From Bacillus sonorensis NBRC 101234 = KCTC 13918 (GTDB lineage Bacteria > Bacillota > Bacilli > Bacillales > Bacillaceae): a stretch of 64,000 bases of DNA. The DNA is taken from NCBI RefSeq assembly GCF_001592005.1, contig NZ_BCVZ01000012.1, positions 1 to 64,000 of the forward strand, written 5' to 3'. Of this stretch, positions 20,066 through 29,966 are shown in pieces; within the stretch, counting starts at the first letter, position 1; every line of letters begins with the position of its first letter. The notes under the pieces are model-generated. The model was not told the origin of the DNA and did no database searches. It saw only the letters and a list, made by a program, of their open reading frames with translations. Both the position numbers and the translations under genes were made by a program.

Positions 20066-20869
20066 ATGAAACAGAGAATATTGACGGGTGTCTTGGCAGC
20101 GGCCATTTTTTTACCGCTCGTGATTGTCGGCAGGCTGCCGTTCACCTTGCTAGTCTACGCGATGGGCATACTGGCCCTTTTTGAGCTTTTAAGAATGAAA
20201 GGAATGAAGCTTTTAAGCGCCCCGGGCATCATCAGCCTGCTGCTTTTGGGGATTTTATTATGTCCAAGCCAATTTGGCGGGACGGTGGATTTCGCCATCA
20301 CCAAGGGAGAAATCGTGTTTTTGGCCGTTTTGCTGCTTTTGGCGTATACCGTGCTCAGCAAAAACTCTTTTTCCTTTGATGAGGCGGCCTTCGCGGCGCT
20401 GGCTGCGATTTATATCGGATTCGGTTTTTATTATTTCATTGAAATCAGGAACATCGGTCTCAGCTACGTCTTTTTTGCGATCGGCGTCGTCTGGTCGACG
20501 GATTCCGGCGCTTATTTTATCGGAAAGGCGCTGGGAAAACGCAAGCTATGGCCTGAGATCAGCCCCAACAAAACGATTGAAGGCTTTTGGGGAGGCATTT
20601 TCACGGCGGTCGTCTTCTCGGCAGTCTACCAGGCGGCAACAGGCTTCCCGCACTCGTATTTATTCGTGCTGCTGATCACGGTGCTTTTATCGATCGTCGG
20701 TCAGATCGGCGATTTGGCTGAATCTGCGTTTAAACGGCATTACCATGTGAAAGACTCCGGCCGGATTCTTCCCGGGCACGGCGGAATGCTCGACCGCTTT
20801 GACAGCTTTTTATTTGTCATGCCGGTTTTATACTTCTTGCTTGTTCTTTTTCAGCCGTTCGGGCTATGA
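20066..20869 (+). CDS. cdsA: Phosphatidate cytidylyltransferase (CDP-diglyceride synthase)
   Basis: Makes CDP-diacylglycerol from phosphatidic acid and CTP, the branch point for phospholipids. The 267-residue protein has about eight membrane helices and the family signature near the C-terminus (ISPNKTIEG, then GRILPGHGGMLDRFDS). Start at ATG 20066 (MKQRILTG) fits the family; the ATG at 20057 overlaps the likely ribosome site GAGGATGG. The end lies 46 bases before dxr. Confidence 0.96.
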   Translation: MKQRILTGVLAAAIFLPLVIVGRLPFTLLVYAMGILALFELLRMKGMKLLSAPGIISLLLLGILLCPSQFGGTVDFAITKGEIVFLAVLLLLAYTVLSKNSFSFDEAAFAALAAIYIGFGFYYFIEIRNIGLSYVFFAIGVVWSTDSGAYFIGKALGKRKLWPEISPNKTIEGFWGGIFTAVVFSAVYQAATGFPHSYLFVLLITVLLSIVGQIGDLAESAFKRHYHVKDSGRILPGHGGMLDRFDSFLFVMPVLYFLLVLFQPFGL

Positions 20870-20870
20870 T
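20841..20870 (+). promoter_or_regulatory. Possible internal promoter upstream of dxr
   Basis: TTGTTC (20841-20846) and TATGAT (20865-20870), 18 bp apart, lie at the very end of cdsA. The -35 match is partial. Confidence 0.35.
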
Positions 20871-20915
20871 ATAGAAGTGAACTGATAGCTAGAAAGAAAC
20901 AGAGGTGCGGCAATT

Positions 20916-22067
20916 TTGAAGAACATATGTCTTTTGGGGGCAACAGGCTCCATCGGAGAACAGACGCTTGATGTGATAAAAGCCCACAACGATAAGTTTC
21001 GGCTTACGGCGATGGCGTTCGGAAAAAATGTTGAAAAAGCGGCTGAGATCATCGAAGCGTTTAAACCCCAATATGTAGCGGCCGGTGATGAGCGTACATA
21101 TGAAACATTAAAACAGTCTTCCTTCTCCTATACCTTTCAAATGGGAGTCGGGGAAGAGGCCTTAATTGAAGCGGCCGTTTTTCCGGAAGCGGATATCGTA
21201 GTCAATGCACTCGTCGGAAGCATCGGCCTCCTGCCGACGTTAAAGGCGATTGAGCATAAAAAAACAATTGCGCTTGCAAATAAGGAAACTCTTGTAACAG
21301 CCGGACATATAGTGAAAGAACATGCAAAACAATACGATGTTCCATTGCTTCCCGTCGACAGTGAACATTCTGCGATTTTTCAATGTCTTCAAGGCGAAAA
21401 TCCTAAGCAGATGAAACGGCTCGTCATCACGGCTTCCGGCGGAAGCTTCAGAGACAGAACGAGACAGGAGCTGGAAGGCGTAACAGTCGAGGAAGCCCTC
21501 AACCATCCAAATTGGTCGATGGGTGCAAAAATTACGATTGATTCGGCTACAATGATGAATAAAGGACTCGAGGTCATTGAAGCGCACTGGCTTTTCGATC
21601 TGCCTTATGAACAGATCGACGTGCTTTTACACAAGGAAAGCATCATTCATTCAATGGTCGAATTCCATGACAGAAGCGTCATCGCCCAGCTCGGCACACC
21701 TGATATGAGAGTGCCGATTCAATACGCGCTCAGCTATCCGGAGCGCCTGCCGTTTGATCAGGCAGAATCTCTCGAGCTGTGGAAAGTCGGCCGGCTGAAT
21801 TTTGCCCAAGCTGATTTCGAAAGGTTCCGCTGCTTGCGGTTCGCCTATGATTCAGGCAAAATCGGCGGCACAATGCCGACGGTTTTAAATGCCGCCAACG
21901 AAGAAGCCGTTGCAGCTTTTTTGTCAGGGCGCATAACCTTCCTGCAAATCGAAGATATCATTGAAAAAGCGCTGGAGCGTCATCAGGTGATTGCGAAGCC
22001 TAGCCTTCAGGAGATCCGTGAAGTGGACAAAGATGCCAGAAGGTTTGTCCAAACATTACTCACATAA
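20916..22067 (+). CDS. dxr: 1-deoxy-D-xylulose 5-phosphate reductoisomerase
   Basis: Second step of the MEP isoprenoid pathway: rearranges and reduces DXP to MEP with NADPH. The 383-residue protein begins at TTG 20916 behind AGAGGTG. It has an N-terminal dinucleotide fold ([13 protein letters not shown]), the catalytic/metal segment [12 protein letters not shown], the flap [23 protein letters not shown] (shown in part) and the C-terminal helical domain. Its product feeds UppS, encoded two genes upstream. Confidence 0.98.
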   Translation: MKNICLLGATGSIGEQTLDVIKAHNDKFRLTAMAFGKNVEKAAEIIEAFKPQYVAAGDERTYETLKQSSFSYTFQMGVGEEALIEAAVFPEADIVVNALVGSIGLLPTLKAIEHKKTIALANKETLVTAGHIVKEHAKQYDVPLLPVDSEHSAIFQCLQGENPKQMKRLVITASGGSFRDRTRQELEGVTVEEALNHPNWSMGAKITIDSATMMNKGLEVIEAHWLFDLPYEQIDVLLHKESIIHSMVEFHDRSVIAQLGTPDMRVPIQYALSYPERLPFDQAESLELWKVGRLNFAQADFERFRCLRFAYDSGKIGGTMPTVLNAANEEAVAAFLSGRITFLQIEDIIEKALERHQVIAKPSLQEIREVDKDARRFVQTLLT

Positions 22068-22073
22068 GGTGGT

Positions 22074-23339
22074 ATGTCCGTGAATACTGTGATAGCTTTT
22101 ATTCTCATTTTTGGAACGCTCGTTTTTTTCCATGAGCTGGGCCATTTAATCCTTGCCCAAAGAGCGGGAATACTGTGCCGGGAGTTTGCCATCGGCTTTG
22201 GTCCGAAGATCTTTTCTTTTAAGAAAAATGAGACTGTTTATACAATCAGGCTGCTGCCGATCGGCGGTTTTGTCCGTATGGCCGGCGAAGATCCTGAGAT
22301 GATCGAGGTAAAGCCCGGTTATACGGTTGGGCTTTTGTTTAACAAAGAAGACAAAGTCGAAAAAATCATTATCAACCAAAAAGAAAAATATCCTGATGCA
22401 TTGGTCATCGAAGTCGAACAGGCCGATTTGGAGCACCAGATGAGAATCACCGGCTATGAGCAAGGCAATGAGGATCATCTCGTTTCCTTTTCTGTCAGTG
22501 AAACGTCCTTTTTCATCGTGGACGGGGAAGAAGTGCAAGTTGCACCGTACAACCGCCAATTTCACTCAAAAACGGTTTGGCAGCGCATCAAAGCGATTGC
22601 AGCCGGTCCGATTATGAACTTTATTTTGGCTTATGTGATTCTCGTCCTGCTTGGCTTGATGCAGGGCGTGCCGTCAGATGAGCCGGTGCTTGGAAAGCTG
22701 ATCGATAACGGACGTGCTGTTGATGCCGGACTTAAGGAAGGCGACCACATTCAGACGATCAACGGAGAAAAAATGTCCTCTTGGACCGATATTGTCAATA
22801 CCGTCCGAAAAAATCCCGAAAAGGAACTGAAGATCGTCCTGATGCGCGACAATGTCAAACTGACGAAATATGTCACTCCTGAAGCGGTTAAATCAGGAGA
22901 TAAGACCGTCGGAAGATTCGGCGCATACAACCCCGTGCAAAAAGGAATTATCACATCGATTTCCTATGGCGCAACCGAAACTGTGACCGTAGCACAGAAC
23001 ATTGTCACAAGTCTGGGCAAACTGGTGACGGGCCAATTTTCAATCGATATGCTGGCGGGTCCTGTCGGGATTTATGATATGACAGATCAAGTGGCGAAAA
23101 CAGGCCTTGTCAATCTGTTGAAGCTGGCTGCCTTTTTAAGCATTAACCTCGGGATCGTCAACCTTCTGCCGATTCCGGCGTTGGACGGGGGAAGACTCTT
23201 GTTTCTGTTTATTGAAGCGATCCGCGGAAAGCCGATCAACCGGGAAAAAGAAGCATTCGTCGTGTTCGTCGGCGTGGCGTTTCTGATGCTGTTGATGCTT
23301 GTCGTCACATGGAACGATATCCAGCGTTTATTCTTATAA
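22074..23339 (+). CDS. rasP: Site-2 intramembrane metalloprotease RasP (RseP family)
   Basis: Cleaves anti-sigma factors such as RsiW and remnant signal peptides inside the membrane. The 421-residue protein has the zinc motif HELGH at residues 20-24 in its first helix, a PDZ domain around 185-270 (DAGLKEGDHIQTINGEKM), and the second metal motif NLLPIPALDGGRL with D371 in a late helix. Four membrane helices are visible. ATG 22074 is used. Next to dxr as in B. subtilis. Confidence 0.97.
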   Translation: MSVNTVIAFILIFGTLVFFHELGHLILAQRAGILCREFAIGFGPKIFSFKKNETVYTIRLLPIGGFVRMAGEDPEMIEVKPGYTVGLLFNKEDKVEKIIINQKEKYPDALVIEVEQADLEHQMRITGYEQGNEDHLVSFSVSETSFFIVDGEEVQVAPYNRQFHSKTVWQRIKAIAAGPIMNFILAYVILVLLGLMQGVPSDEPVLGKLIDNGRAVDAGLKEGDHIQTINGEKMSSWTDIVNTVRKNPEKELKIVLMRDNVKLTKYVTPEAVKSGDKTVGRFGAYNPVQKGIITSISYGATETVTVAQNIVTSLGKLVTGQFSIDMLAGPVGIYDMTDQVAKTGLVNLLKLAAFLSINLGIVNLLPIPALDGGRLLFLFIEAIRGKPINREKEAFVVFVGVAFLMLLMLVVTWNDIQRLFL

Positions 23340-23387
23340 GACCATTGATGTAAAGTAACCAACTGAAATAAATGAGGTGCGAACGAA

Positions 23388-25106
23388 ATGAGACAGAGCA
23401 GGACTCTAATTCCGACGCTCCGGGAAGTGCCGGCTGATGCTGAAGCGAAAAGTCATCAGCTGCTTCTCAGAGCGGGTTTTATCAGACAAAACACAAGCGG
23501 GGTTTACAGCTATATGCCCCTTGCCAATAAAGTCATTCAAAAGATTCAGGCCATCGTCCGCGAAGAGATGGAAAAAATTAATGCCGTTGAAATGCTGATG
23601 CCGGCTTTGCAGCAGGCGGAAACATGGCAGGAATCTGGAAGATGGTATACATACGGACCTGAGCTGATGAGGCTGAAGGACCGCCACGGCCGTGAATTTG
23701 CGCTTGGCGCCACACATGAAGAGGTCATCACAAGCATCGTACGCGACGAAGTCAAATCGTACAAGCGGCTTCCGTTGACTCTCTATCAGATCCAATCTAA
23801 ATTCCGCGATGAAAAGCGTCCGCGTTTCGGTTTGCTGAGAGGCCGCGAATTCATCATGAAAGATGCGTATTCCTTCCATTCATCAGCGGAAAGCCTTGAT
23901 GAAACTTACAATGACATGTATCAGGCTTACACGAATGTATTTACGCGCTGCGACTTGAATTTCAGGCCTGTTATTGCCGATTCCGGCGCGATGGGCGGTA
24001 AAGATACCCATGAATTCATGGCGCTTTCAGATGTCGGCGAAGATACGATTGCCTATTCCGATCAGTCATCATATGCGGCCAATATCGAAATGGCGGAAGT
24101 TGCGGAAGTTGCTGAAGCAAAACACGAAGAAATGAAAGAACTGCAGGAAGTTCATACACCAGGCGTGAAAACGATAGAAGAGCTTGCCGCATTTCTCAAC
24201 GTATCCCCGGCAGACTGCATCAAATCAATGCTTCTGAAAGCAGACGGCCGTTTCGTGCTCATCCTGACAAGAGGGGATCATGAAGTAAATGATGTTAAAG
24301 TGAAAAATCTGCTGAACGCGGAAACGGTCGAATTTGCAAGCGCTGAAGAAGTGGCAGAACTCATCGGCACAGAACCGGGATTTGTCGGACCGGTCGGCCT
24401 TCATCCGGAAATTGAGGTGTACGCCGATTTTGCCGTGAAAGTGATGGCAAATGCCGCAGCGGGGGCAAATAAAGCCGACTACCACTATCAAAATGTCAAT
24501 ATCAGCCGCGATGCGGGCGAGGTCACATTCGCAGACCTCCGCTTTATCCAGGAGGGAGATCCGTCCCCGGACGGCAAAGGAACGATCCATTTTGCAAAAG
24601 GAATCGAGGTCGGACAGGTATTCAAGCTTGGCACCCGCTATTCAGAAGCCATGAATGCCACATATCTTGACGAAAACGGCCGCGCCCAACCGATGCTGAT
24701 GGGCTGCTATGGAATCGGTATTTCACGGACCCTTTCCGCCATCGTCGAACAGCATCATGACGATAAAGGCCTGATTTGGCCGCTGAATGTGAGCCCGTAT
24801 GATCTTCACATCCTCGCTCTTAATATGAAAAATGACGCGCAGGCTCAGTTAGCCGAAAAGCTGTATGAAGACTTCAAAGCGAAAGGCTATGACGTTTTAT
24901 TTGACGATCGGGCCGAACGGGCCGGCGTCAAATTTGCGGACTCCGATTTAATCGGACTTCCTGTGCGAATCACAGTCGGCAAACGGGCCGACGAAGGCGT
25001 GGTTGAAGTGAAAATCCGCAAAACAGGGGAATCCTTTGAAGTGGCTGTTGACGAGCTTTCAGACTTTATCGAAAAACAAATGAAGAGCTTATCTTCTCAA
25101 GCATAA
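23388..25106 (+). CDS. proS: Prolyl-tRNA synthetase
   Basis: Class II aminoacyl-tRNA synthetase of the bacterial type, charging tRNA-Pro. In the 572-residue protein motif 2 ([17 protein letters not shown]) is near 145, the INS editing domain that hydrolyses Ala-tRNA-Pro spans about 220-400, motif 3 ([12 protein letters not shown]) is near 440, and the anticodon domain ends the protein. A short Glu/Ala-rich repeat ([15 protein letters not shown]) sits at the edge of the insertion domain. ATG 23388 follows TGAGGTG. A hairpin follows before polC. Confidence 0.98.
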   Translation: MRQSRTLIPTLREVPADAEAKSHQLLLRAGFIRQNTSGVYSYMPLANKVIQKIQAIVREEMEKINAVEMLMPALQQAETWQESGRWYTYGPELMRLKDRHGREFALGATHEEVITSIVRDEVKSYKRLPLTLYQIQSKFRDEKRPRFGLLRGREFIMKDAYSFHSSAESLDETYNDMYQAYTNVFTRCDLNFRPVIADSGAMGGKDTHEFMALSDVGEDTIAYSDQSSYAANIEMAEVAEVAEAKHEEMKELQEVHTPGVKTIEELAAFLNVSPADCIKSMLLKADGRFVLILTRGDHEVNDVKVKNLLNAETVEFASAEEVAELIGTEPGFVGPVGLHPEIEVYADFAVKVMANAAAGANKADYHYQNVNISRDAGEVTFADLRFIQEGDPSPDGKGTIHFAKGIEVGQVFKLGTRYSEAMNATYLDENGRAQPMLMGCYGIGISRTLSAIVEQHHDDKGLIWPLNVSPYDLHILALNMKNDAQAQLAEKLYEDFKAKGYDVLFDDRAERAGVKFADSDLIGLPVRITVGKRADEGVVEVKIRKTGESFEVAVDELSDFIEKQMKSLSSQA

Positions 25107-25127
25107 ACATGTTACACTAGGGTAAAG

Positions 25128-25162
25128 GAAGGTACCTCGGAAATCTCTCTCGAGGTACCTTC
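25128..25162 (+). terminator. Perfect 12-bp hairpin between proS and polC
   Basis: GAAGGTACCTCG (25128-25139) and CGAGGTACCTTC (25151-25162) form a perfect 12-bp stem with an 11-base loop. The following sequence is only modestly T-rich (AATTATGATTTTCTTTT), so termination may be incomplete. Confidence 0.6.
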
Positions 25163-25194
25163 AATTATGATTTTCTTTTAGGGAGGAATCTGTC

Positions 25195-28100
25195 TTGGAA
25201 GACCAGCTTTCTGTCAACAGAAGACAGTTTCAAATTCTTCTGCAGCAGCTGAACGTTACGGAAGATTCGATGGTCCGCCATCTTGAAGGCGGTCAGATCA
25301 TCAAGCTTACCGTTCATAAACATAAAAAAACCTGGCATTTTCACTTTAAATTTAAGGCCGTGCTGCCTTATCAGATCTTCGAACGGTTTCATCACCAGCT
25401 GACACGCACTTTTTCCCATATCGCTCAAGTGACCTGCTCAATCGAAGTCGAAGACAAGTCGGTGGACGAACAGCTGATCCAGGACTACTGGACGCGGTGC
25501 ATTCAAGAATTGGACGGTATTTCCCCGCCGATTTTAACGCTTCTCAATGAGCAAAAGCCAAAACTTGCAGGAAATAAACTGCTGCTGAAAACGAAAACAG
25601 ATACAGAAGCTTCCGCACTGAAGAAAAAATACAGCTCGCTTATTCAGTCAAGCTACCGGACCTTCGGATTTCCTGAGCTTCAGCTTGAGACTGAAATTTT
25701 CGTCTCAGATCAAGAGATTCAGAAGTTCAGAGAACAAAAGCTTGCTGAAGACCAGGAAAGAGCCCTTCAGGCTTTAATTGAAATGGAGAAGCAGGATAAA
25801 GAAAGCGCTGATGATGAAGCGCCATCAGGACCTCTGCAAATCGGCTATCCAATCAAAGACACGGAAGAAATCCGAACGCTTGACAGCATCATGGATGAAG
25901 AGCGGAGAATTACGGTACAGGGGTATGTATTCGATGCTGAAACAAGGGAGCTGAAAAGCGGCAGAACGCTTTGCATCTTCAAAATCACCGATTATACAAA
26001 CAGCATCCTCGTCAAAATGTTCGCCCGTGAAAAAGAAGATGCGCTCTTGATGAAATCCTTGAAAAAAGGCATGTGGGTCAAGGCAAGAGGAAGCATTCAA
26101 AACGACACGTTCGTCCGTGATCTCGTCATGATCGCCAATGATGTCAATGAAATCAAAGCGAAAACGCGCGAGGATACCGCGCCTGAAGATGAAAAACGGG
26201 TCGAACTTCACCTGCACTCGCCGATGAGCCAGATGGATGCCGTATCAGGCATTGGCAAGCTTGTCGAACAAGCGAAAAAATGGAACCATCCAGCCATCGC
26301 CATTACGGATCATGCTGTCGTACAGTCGTTTCCTGATGCATACGCGGCAAGCAAAAAGCATGGCGTGAAAATGATCTACGGACTGGAAGCCAACCTTGTC
26401 GACGACGGCGTGCCGATTGCTTACAATCCCACACACCGGCTGCTCGAAGAGGAAACCTATGTCGTATTTGACGTCGAAACGACGGGGCTCTCGGCTGTCT
26501 ACGATACGATCATCGAATTGGCCGCTGTAAAAGTAAAAGGCGGGGAAATCATCGAGCGTTTTGAACGGTTTGCAAATCCGCACCGTCCTTTATCAGCTAC
26601 GATCATTGAGCTGACGGGGATCACGGATGATATGCTCAAAGACGCACCTGATGTTGAAGAAGTCATCAGAGATTTTAAGGAATGGATCGGAGACCACACG
26701 CTTGTCGCCCACAATGCGAGCTTTGACATGGGGTTCATCAATGTCGCCTATAAGAAGCTGCTGAAATCGGAAAAAGCGCAAAACCCTGTCATCGATACCC
26801 TTGAACTCGGACGTTTTCTTTATCCCGAGTTCAAAAACCACAGGCTGAATACGCTCTGTAAAAAGTTCGATATCGAGCTCACCCAGCACCACAGGGCGAT
26901 CTATGATACCGAAGCGACGGGCTATCTCCTCGTGAAAATGCTCAAAGATGCGGCTGAAAAAAATATCTTGTACCATGACCAGCTGAATGAAAATATGGGG
27001 CAGTCCAATGCATATCAGCGTTCCAGACCTTATCACGCGACCCTTTTGGCGGTTAATGAGACAGGCTTGAAAAATCTGTTCAAACTCGTTTCATTAGCGC
27101 ATATCAATTATTTCTACAGGGTGCCGAGAATTCCAAGGTCACAGCTCGAAAAGCATAGAGAAGGCCTTTTGATCGGTTCGGCGTGCGACAAGGGGGAAGT
27201 ATTTGAAGGCATGATGCAAAAATCGCCGGAAGAAGTCGAAGACATCGCATCGTTCTACGACTATCTGGAAGTGATGCCGCCGGAAGTCTACCGCCACCTT
27301 ATCGAGCTTGAACTGGTCAGGGATGAAAAAGCGCTCAAGGAAATCATCACAAACATTACAAAGCTTGGTGACAAGCTGAACATTCCCGTTGTGGCAACGG
27401 GAAATGTCCATTACTTAAATCCTGAGGACAAAATCTACAGAAAGATTTTGATTTCTTCCCAGGGCGGAGCAAATCCGCTCAACAGGCATGAGCTGCCGAA
27501 TGTCCATTTTCGGTCGACAGATGAAATGCTTGAAGCCTTTTCATTTTTGGGCAAGGAAAAAGCGAAAGAAATCGTGGTCACCAACACCCAGAAGATCAAT
27601 GAAAAAATCGAAGAAATCAAACCGATCAAAGATGATCTCTATACACCGAAAATCGAAGGGGCAGAGGACGAAATCCGCCGAATGAGCTATGAGAAAGCGA
27701 AAAGCATTTACGGTGAAGACCTTCCCGAAATCGTGGAAAAACGGATCGAAAAAGAGCTGAAAAGCATTATCGGCCACGGATTTGCCGTAATCTATCTCAT
27801 CTCCCATAAGCTCGTAAAACGTTCTCTGGATGACGGATATCTCGTCGGCTCAAGGGGGTCTGTCGGTTCTTCACTTGTTGCGACTTTGACGGAGATTACC
27901 GAGGTCAATCCTCTGCCGCCGCACTATGTCTGTCCTGATTGCCGCCATTCGGAATTTTTCGATGACGGATCTGTCGGCTCAGGATTTGATTTGCCTGATA
28001 AAGACTGTCCGAAATGCGGAGCAGCTTATAAAAAAGACGGCCACGATATTCCGTTCGAAACGTTCCTCGGCTTTAAAGGGGACAAAGTTCCGGATATCGA

Positions 28101-29511
28101 TTTGAACTTCTCCGGAGAGTACCAGCCGCATGCGCACAACTACACGAAAGTGCTGTTCGGGGAAGACAATGTGTACCGTGCGGGAACGATCGGCACGGTT
28201 GCCGAAAAAACGGCTTACGGATATGTTAAAGGCTATGCCAATGACAACAATCTTCATATGCGCGGTGCGGAAATCGACCGCCTCGTACAGGGCTGCACCG
28301 GTGTCAAGCGGACGACCGGCCAGCACCCCGGCGGAATTATCGTTGTTCCCGATTATATGGACATTTATGATTTTTCACCGATTCAGTTTCCGGCGGATGC
28401 CACGGGCTCGGAATGGAAAACGACCCACTTTGACTTCCATTCCATCCACGACAACTTGCTGAAGCTTGATATACTCGGACACGATGACCCGACGGTGATC
28501 CGTATGCTCCAGGATTTAAGCGGTATTGATCCGAAGACGATTCCGACTGATGATCCGGAAGTCATGAAAATATTTCAAGGAACCGAGTCTTTAGGCGTCA
28601 CTGAAGAGCAGATCGGCTGTAAAACAGGTACGCTCGGCATTCCTGAATTCGGGACCCGTTTTGTCAGACAGATGCTTGAGGATACAAAGCCGACGACTTT
28701 TTCCGAGCTCGTTCAGATTTCCGGACTTTCACACGGAACCGACGTTTGGCTCGGCAACGCGCAGGAGCTCATTCATAATAACATTTGTGAATTGAGCGAA
28801 GTGATCGGCTGCCGTGATGATATTATGGTGTATTTAATTTATCAGGGGCTTGAACCTTCCCTTGCCTTTAAGATTATGGAGTTTGTCCGAAAAGGAAAAG
28901 GCCTGACGCCTGAGTGGGAAGAAGAAATGAAGAATAATAATGTTCCCGACTGGTATATTGATTCGTGCAAGAAAATCAAATACATGTTCCCGAAAGCCCA
29001 CGCCGCGGCATATGTTTTGATGGCTGTCAGGATCGCTTATTTTAAAGTGCATCATCCTTTGCTTTATTACGCTGCCTACTTTACAGTGCGCGCCGATGAT
29101 TTTGATATTGATACGATGATCAAAGGCTCGACCGCGATCAGAGCCGTCATGGATGACATCAACAGCAAAGGGCTTGACGCTTCTCCGAAAGAGAAAAGTT
29201 TGCTCACCGTGCTCGAGCTGGCGCTCGAAATGTGCGAAAGAGGATTTTCTTTCCAAAAGGTCGATTTATACAGATCAAATGCATCAGAATTCATGATTGA
29301 CGGCAACAGCCTGATTCCTCCTTTCAACTCCATACCGGGACTTGGCACAAACGCGGCTTTAAATATTGTCAAGGCGAGAGAAGAAGGCGAATTTCTTTCA
29401 AAAGAAGATTTGCAAAAAAGAGGAAAAGTTTCAAAAACAATTATGGAATACCTGGAGCGGCACGGCTGCTTGGAGTCGCTTCCGGATCAGAATCAGCTTT
29501 CTTTATTCTAA
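25195..29511 (+). CDS. polC: DNA polymerase III alpha subunit, Gram-positive PolC type
   Basis: Main replicative polymerase of low-GC Gram-positives, with proofreading in the same chain. The 1438-residue protein starts at TTG 25195 behind AGGGAGGAA. Domains: N-terminal region and OB fold (about 240-330), PHP domain split by the inserted 3'-5' exonuclease ([16 protein letters not shown] near 425, [11 protein letters not shown] near 505), then polymerase palm and fingers, including a four-cysteine zinc site (CPDC...CPKC near 905-940), the catalytic PDIDLNFSG motif near 965 and [14 protein letters not shown]. Ends in QLSLF, a beta-clamp-binding motif. Essential. Confidence 0.99.
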   Translation: MEDQLSVNRRQFQILLQQLNVTEDSMVRHLEGGQIIKLTVHKHKKTWHFHFKFKAVLPYQIFERFHHQLTRTFSHIAQVTCSIEVEDKSVDEQLIQDYWTRCIQELDGISPPILTLLNEQKPKLAGNKLLLKTKTDTEASALKKKYSSLIQSSYRTFGFPELQLETEIFVSDQEIQKFREQKLAEDQERALQALIEMEKQDKESADDEAPSGPLQIGYPIKDTEEIRTLDSIMDEERRITVQGYVFDAETRELKSGRTLCIFKITDYTNSILVKMFAREKEDALLMKSLKKGMWVKARGSIQNDTFVRDLVMIANDVNEIKAKTREDTAPEDEKRVELHLHSPMSQMDAVSGIGKLVEQAKKWNHPAIAITDHAVVQSFPDAYAASKKHGVKMIYGLEANLVDDGVPIAYNPTHRLLEEETYVVFDVETTGLSAVYDTIIELAAVKVKGGEIIERFERFANPHRPLSATIIELTGITDDMLKDAPDVEEVIRDFKEWIGDHTLVAHNASFDMGFINVAYKKLLKSEKAQNPVIDTLELGRFLYPEFKNHRLNTLCKKFDIELTQHHRAIYDTEATGYLLVKMLKDAAEKNILYHDQLNENMGQSNAYQRSRPYHATLLAVNETGLKNLFKLVSLAHINYFYRVPRIPRSQLEKHREGLLIGSACDKGEVFEGMMQKSPEEVEDIASFYDYLEVMPPEVYRHLIELELVRDEKALKEIITNITKLGDKLNIPVVATGNVHYLNPEDKIYRKILISSQGGANPLNRHELPNVHFRSTDEMLEAFSFLGKEKAKEIVVTNTQKINEKIEEIKPIKDDLYTPKIEGAEDEIRRMSYEKAKSIYGEDLPEIVEKRIEKELKSIIGHGFAVIYLISHKLVKRSLDDGYLVGSRGSVGSSLVATLTEITEVNPLPPHYVCPDCRHSEFFDDGSVGSGFDLPDKDCPKCGAAYKKDGHDIPFETFLGFKGDKVPDIDLNFSGEYQPHAHNYTKVLFGEDNVYRAGTIGTVAEKTAYGYVKGYANDNNLHMRGAEIDRLVQGCTGVKRTTGQHPGGIIVVPDYMDIYDFSPIQFPADATGSEWKTTHFDFHSIHDNLLKLDILGHDDPTVIRMLQDLSGIDPKTIPTDDPEVMKIFQGTESLGVTEEQIGCKTGTLGIPEFGTRFVRQMLEDTKPTTFSELVQISGLSHGTDVWLGNAQELIHNNICELSEVIGCRDDIMVYLIYQGLEPSLAFKIMEFVRKGKGLTPEWEEEMKNNNVPDWYIDSCKKIKYMFPKAHAAAYVLMAVRIAYFKVHHPLLYYAAYFTVRADDFDIDTMIKGSTAIRAVMDDINSKGLDASPKEKSLLTVLELALEMCERGFSFQKVDLYRSNASEFMIDGNSLIPPFNSIPGLGTNAALNIVKAREEGEFLSKEDLQKRGKVSKTIMEYLERHGCLESLPDQNQLSLF

Positions 29512-29513
29512 AG

Positions 29514-29542
29514 ACTGCCGACTGTTTGTCGGCAGTTTTTTT
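29514..29542 (+). terminator. Strong intrinsic terminator after polC
   Basis: A perfect 9-bp stem, ACTGCCGAC with GTCGGCAGT around TGTTT, is followed by six T. It insulates polC from the cellulase island. Confidence 0.95.
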
Positions 29543-29637
29543 ATCGGCTTTTTTCGTGAAAGTCATCGTTCCGAAGATAAACTGACACTTTCACAGGGGA
29601 AGAATCTCACAATCTTCATAAAGGGCTGTCAGATCCA

Positions 29638-29667
29638 TTGACATAAAATAGATGTAAATGTTAATAT
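29638..29667 (+). promoter_or_regulatory. Candidate sigma-A promoter for the cellulase cluster
   Basis: A consensus -35 TTGACA (29638-29643) and an extended -10 TGTTAATAT (TAATAT at 29662-29667) are 18 bp apart. Transcription would start near 29674, about 40 bp before the inverted repeat. A second TTGACA at 29694 has only a poor -10 (TAGTTT). Confidence 0.5.
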
Positions 29668-29713
29668 TTTCAAAATGATGTTGCGTTTAAAAATTGACAA
29701 CATATGAAACTGT

Positions 29714-29742
29714 TTAGTTTGTTTCTCTATTAAACAAACTAA
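29714..29742 (+). promoter_or_regulatory. Xylose-operator-like inverted repeat upstream of the GH9 gene
   Basis: TTAGTTTGTTT (29714-29724) and AAACAAACTAA (29732-29742) are perfect 11-bp arms around CTCTATT. The half-sites TTAGTTTGTT and AACAAACTAA are those of the Bacillus XylR operator as I recall it, where the spacer is 5 bp rather than the 9 bp here. It overlaps the region just after the TTGACA at 29694, a position suited to a repressor. Which protein binds it is inference. Confidence 0.55.
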
Positions 29743-29915
29743 GTTTCGGCCGCAAAAATTGCCGGCATTGATTTCGTTCTTGAACAGCCGTTTCGGCTCA
29801 TTCCTCTGTAAAGCTGTCAAATGCTTGTTGATGGCAAAGGTACATTCAGACATCTCTCCATCATCGAAAGGACACCGTAGGTTTTGACTGAAAGGAGGTG
29901 AGGAGGATGTAAAGC

Positions 29916-29966
29916 ATGATCGATGTTGTATGGATAAAACAAAATAAGGAGGAAGGAGTCAGTTGA
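29916..29966 (+). CDS. Possible 16-residue leader peptide overlapping the GH9 start
   Basis: ATG 29916 opens a 16-codon frame (MIDVVWIKQNKEEGVS) ending in TGA at 29964-29966, which overlaps the TTG start of the GH9 gene as TTGA. A very strong purine-rich site, AAAGGAGGTGAGGAGG (29891-29906), lies upstream with 9 bases between its end and the ATG. It resembles no known leader peptide. It could couple or enhance GH9 translation, or the purine tract may act only as an mRNA stabiliser. Nothing proves it is translated. Confidence 0.3.
   Translation: MIDVVWIKQNKEEGVS

Larger units (their letters stand above)
29512..29962 (+). other. 450-bp intergenic regulatory region before the cellulase cluster
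   Basis: The longest gene-free stretch in the window. It holds the polC terminator, two candidate promoters (29638-29667 and 29694-29720), an 11-bp inverted repeat at 29714-29742, and two purine-rich ribosome sites at 29891-29906 and 29945-29957. A shorter interrupted inverted repeat lies at 29556-29594 (GTGAAAGT/ACTTTCAC). No protein gene longer than the 16-codon ORF at 29916 is supported. Confidence 0.6.

Noticed and set aside
29556-29594. Interrupted inverted repeat GTGAAAGT/ACTTTCAC after polC
   Set aside because: Arms are only 8 bp with a 23-bp gap, no T run and no promoter context; could easily be chance.
29629-29853. 74-codon minus-strand ORF in the polC-GH9 gap
   Set aside because: Its ATG has no properly spaced ribosome site, the product resembles nothing I know, and the frame covers the promoter and inverted repeat of the + strand cluster.
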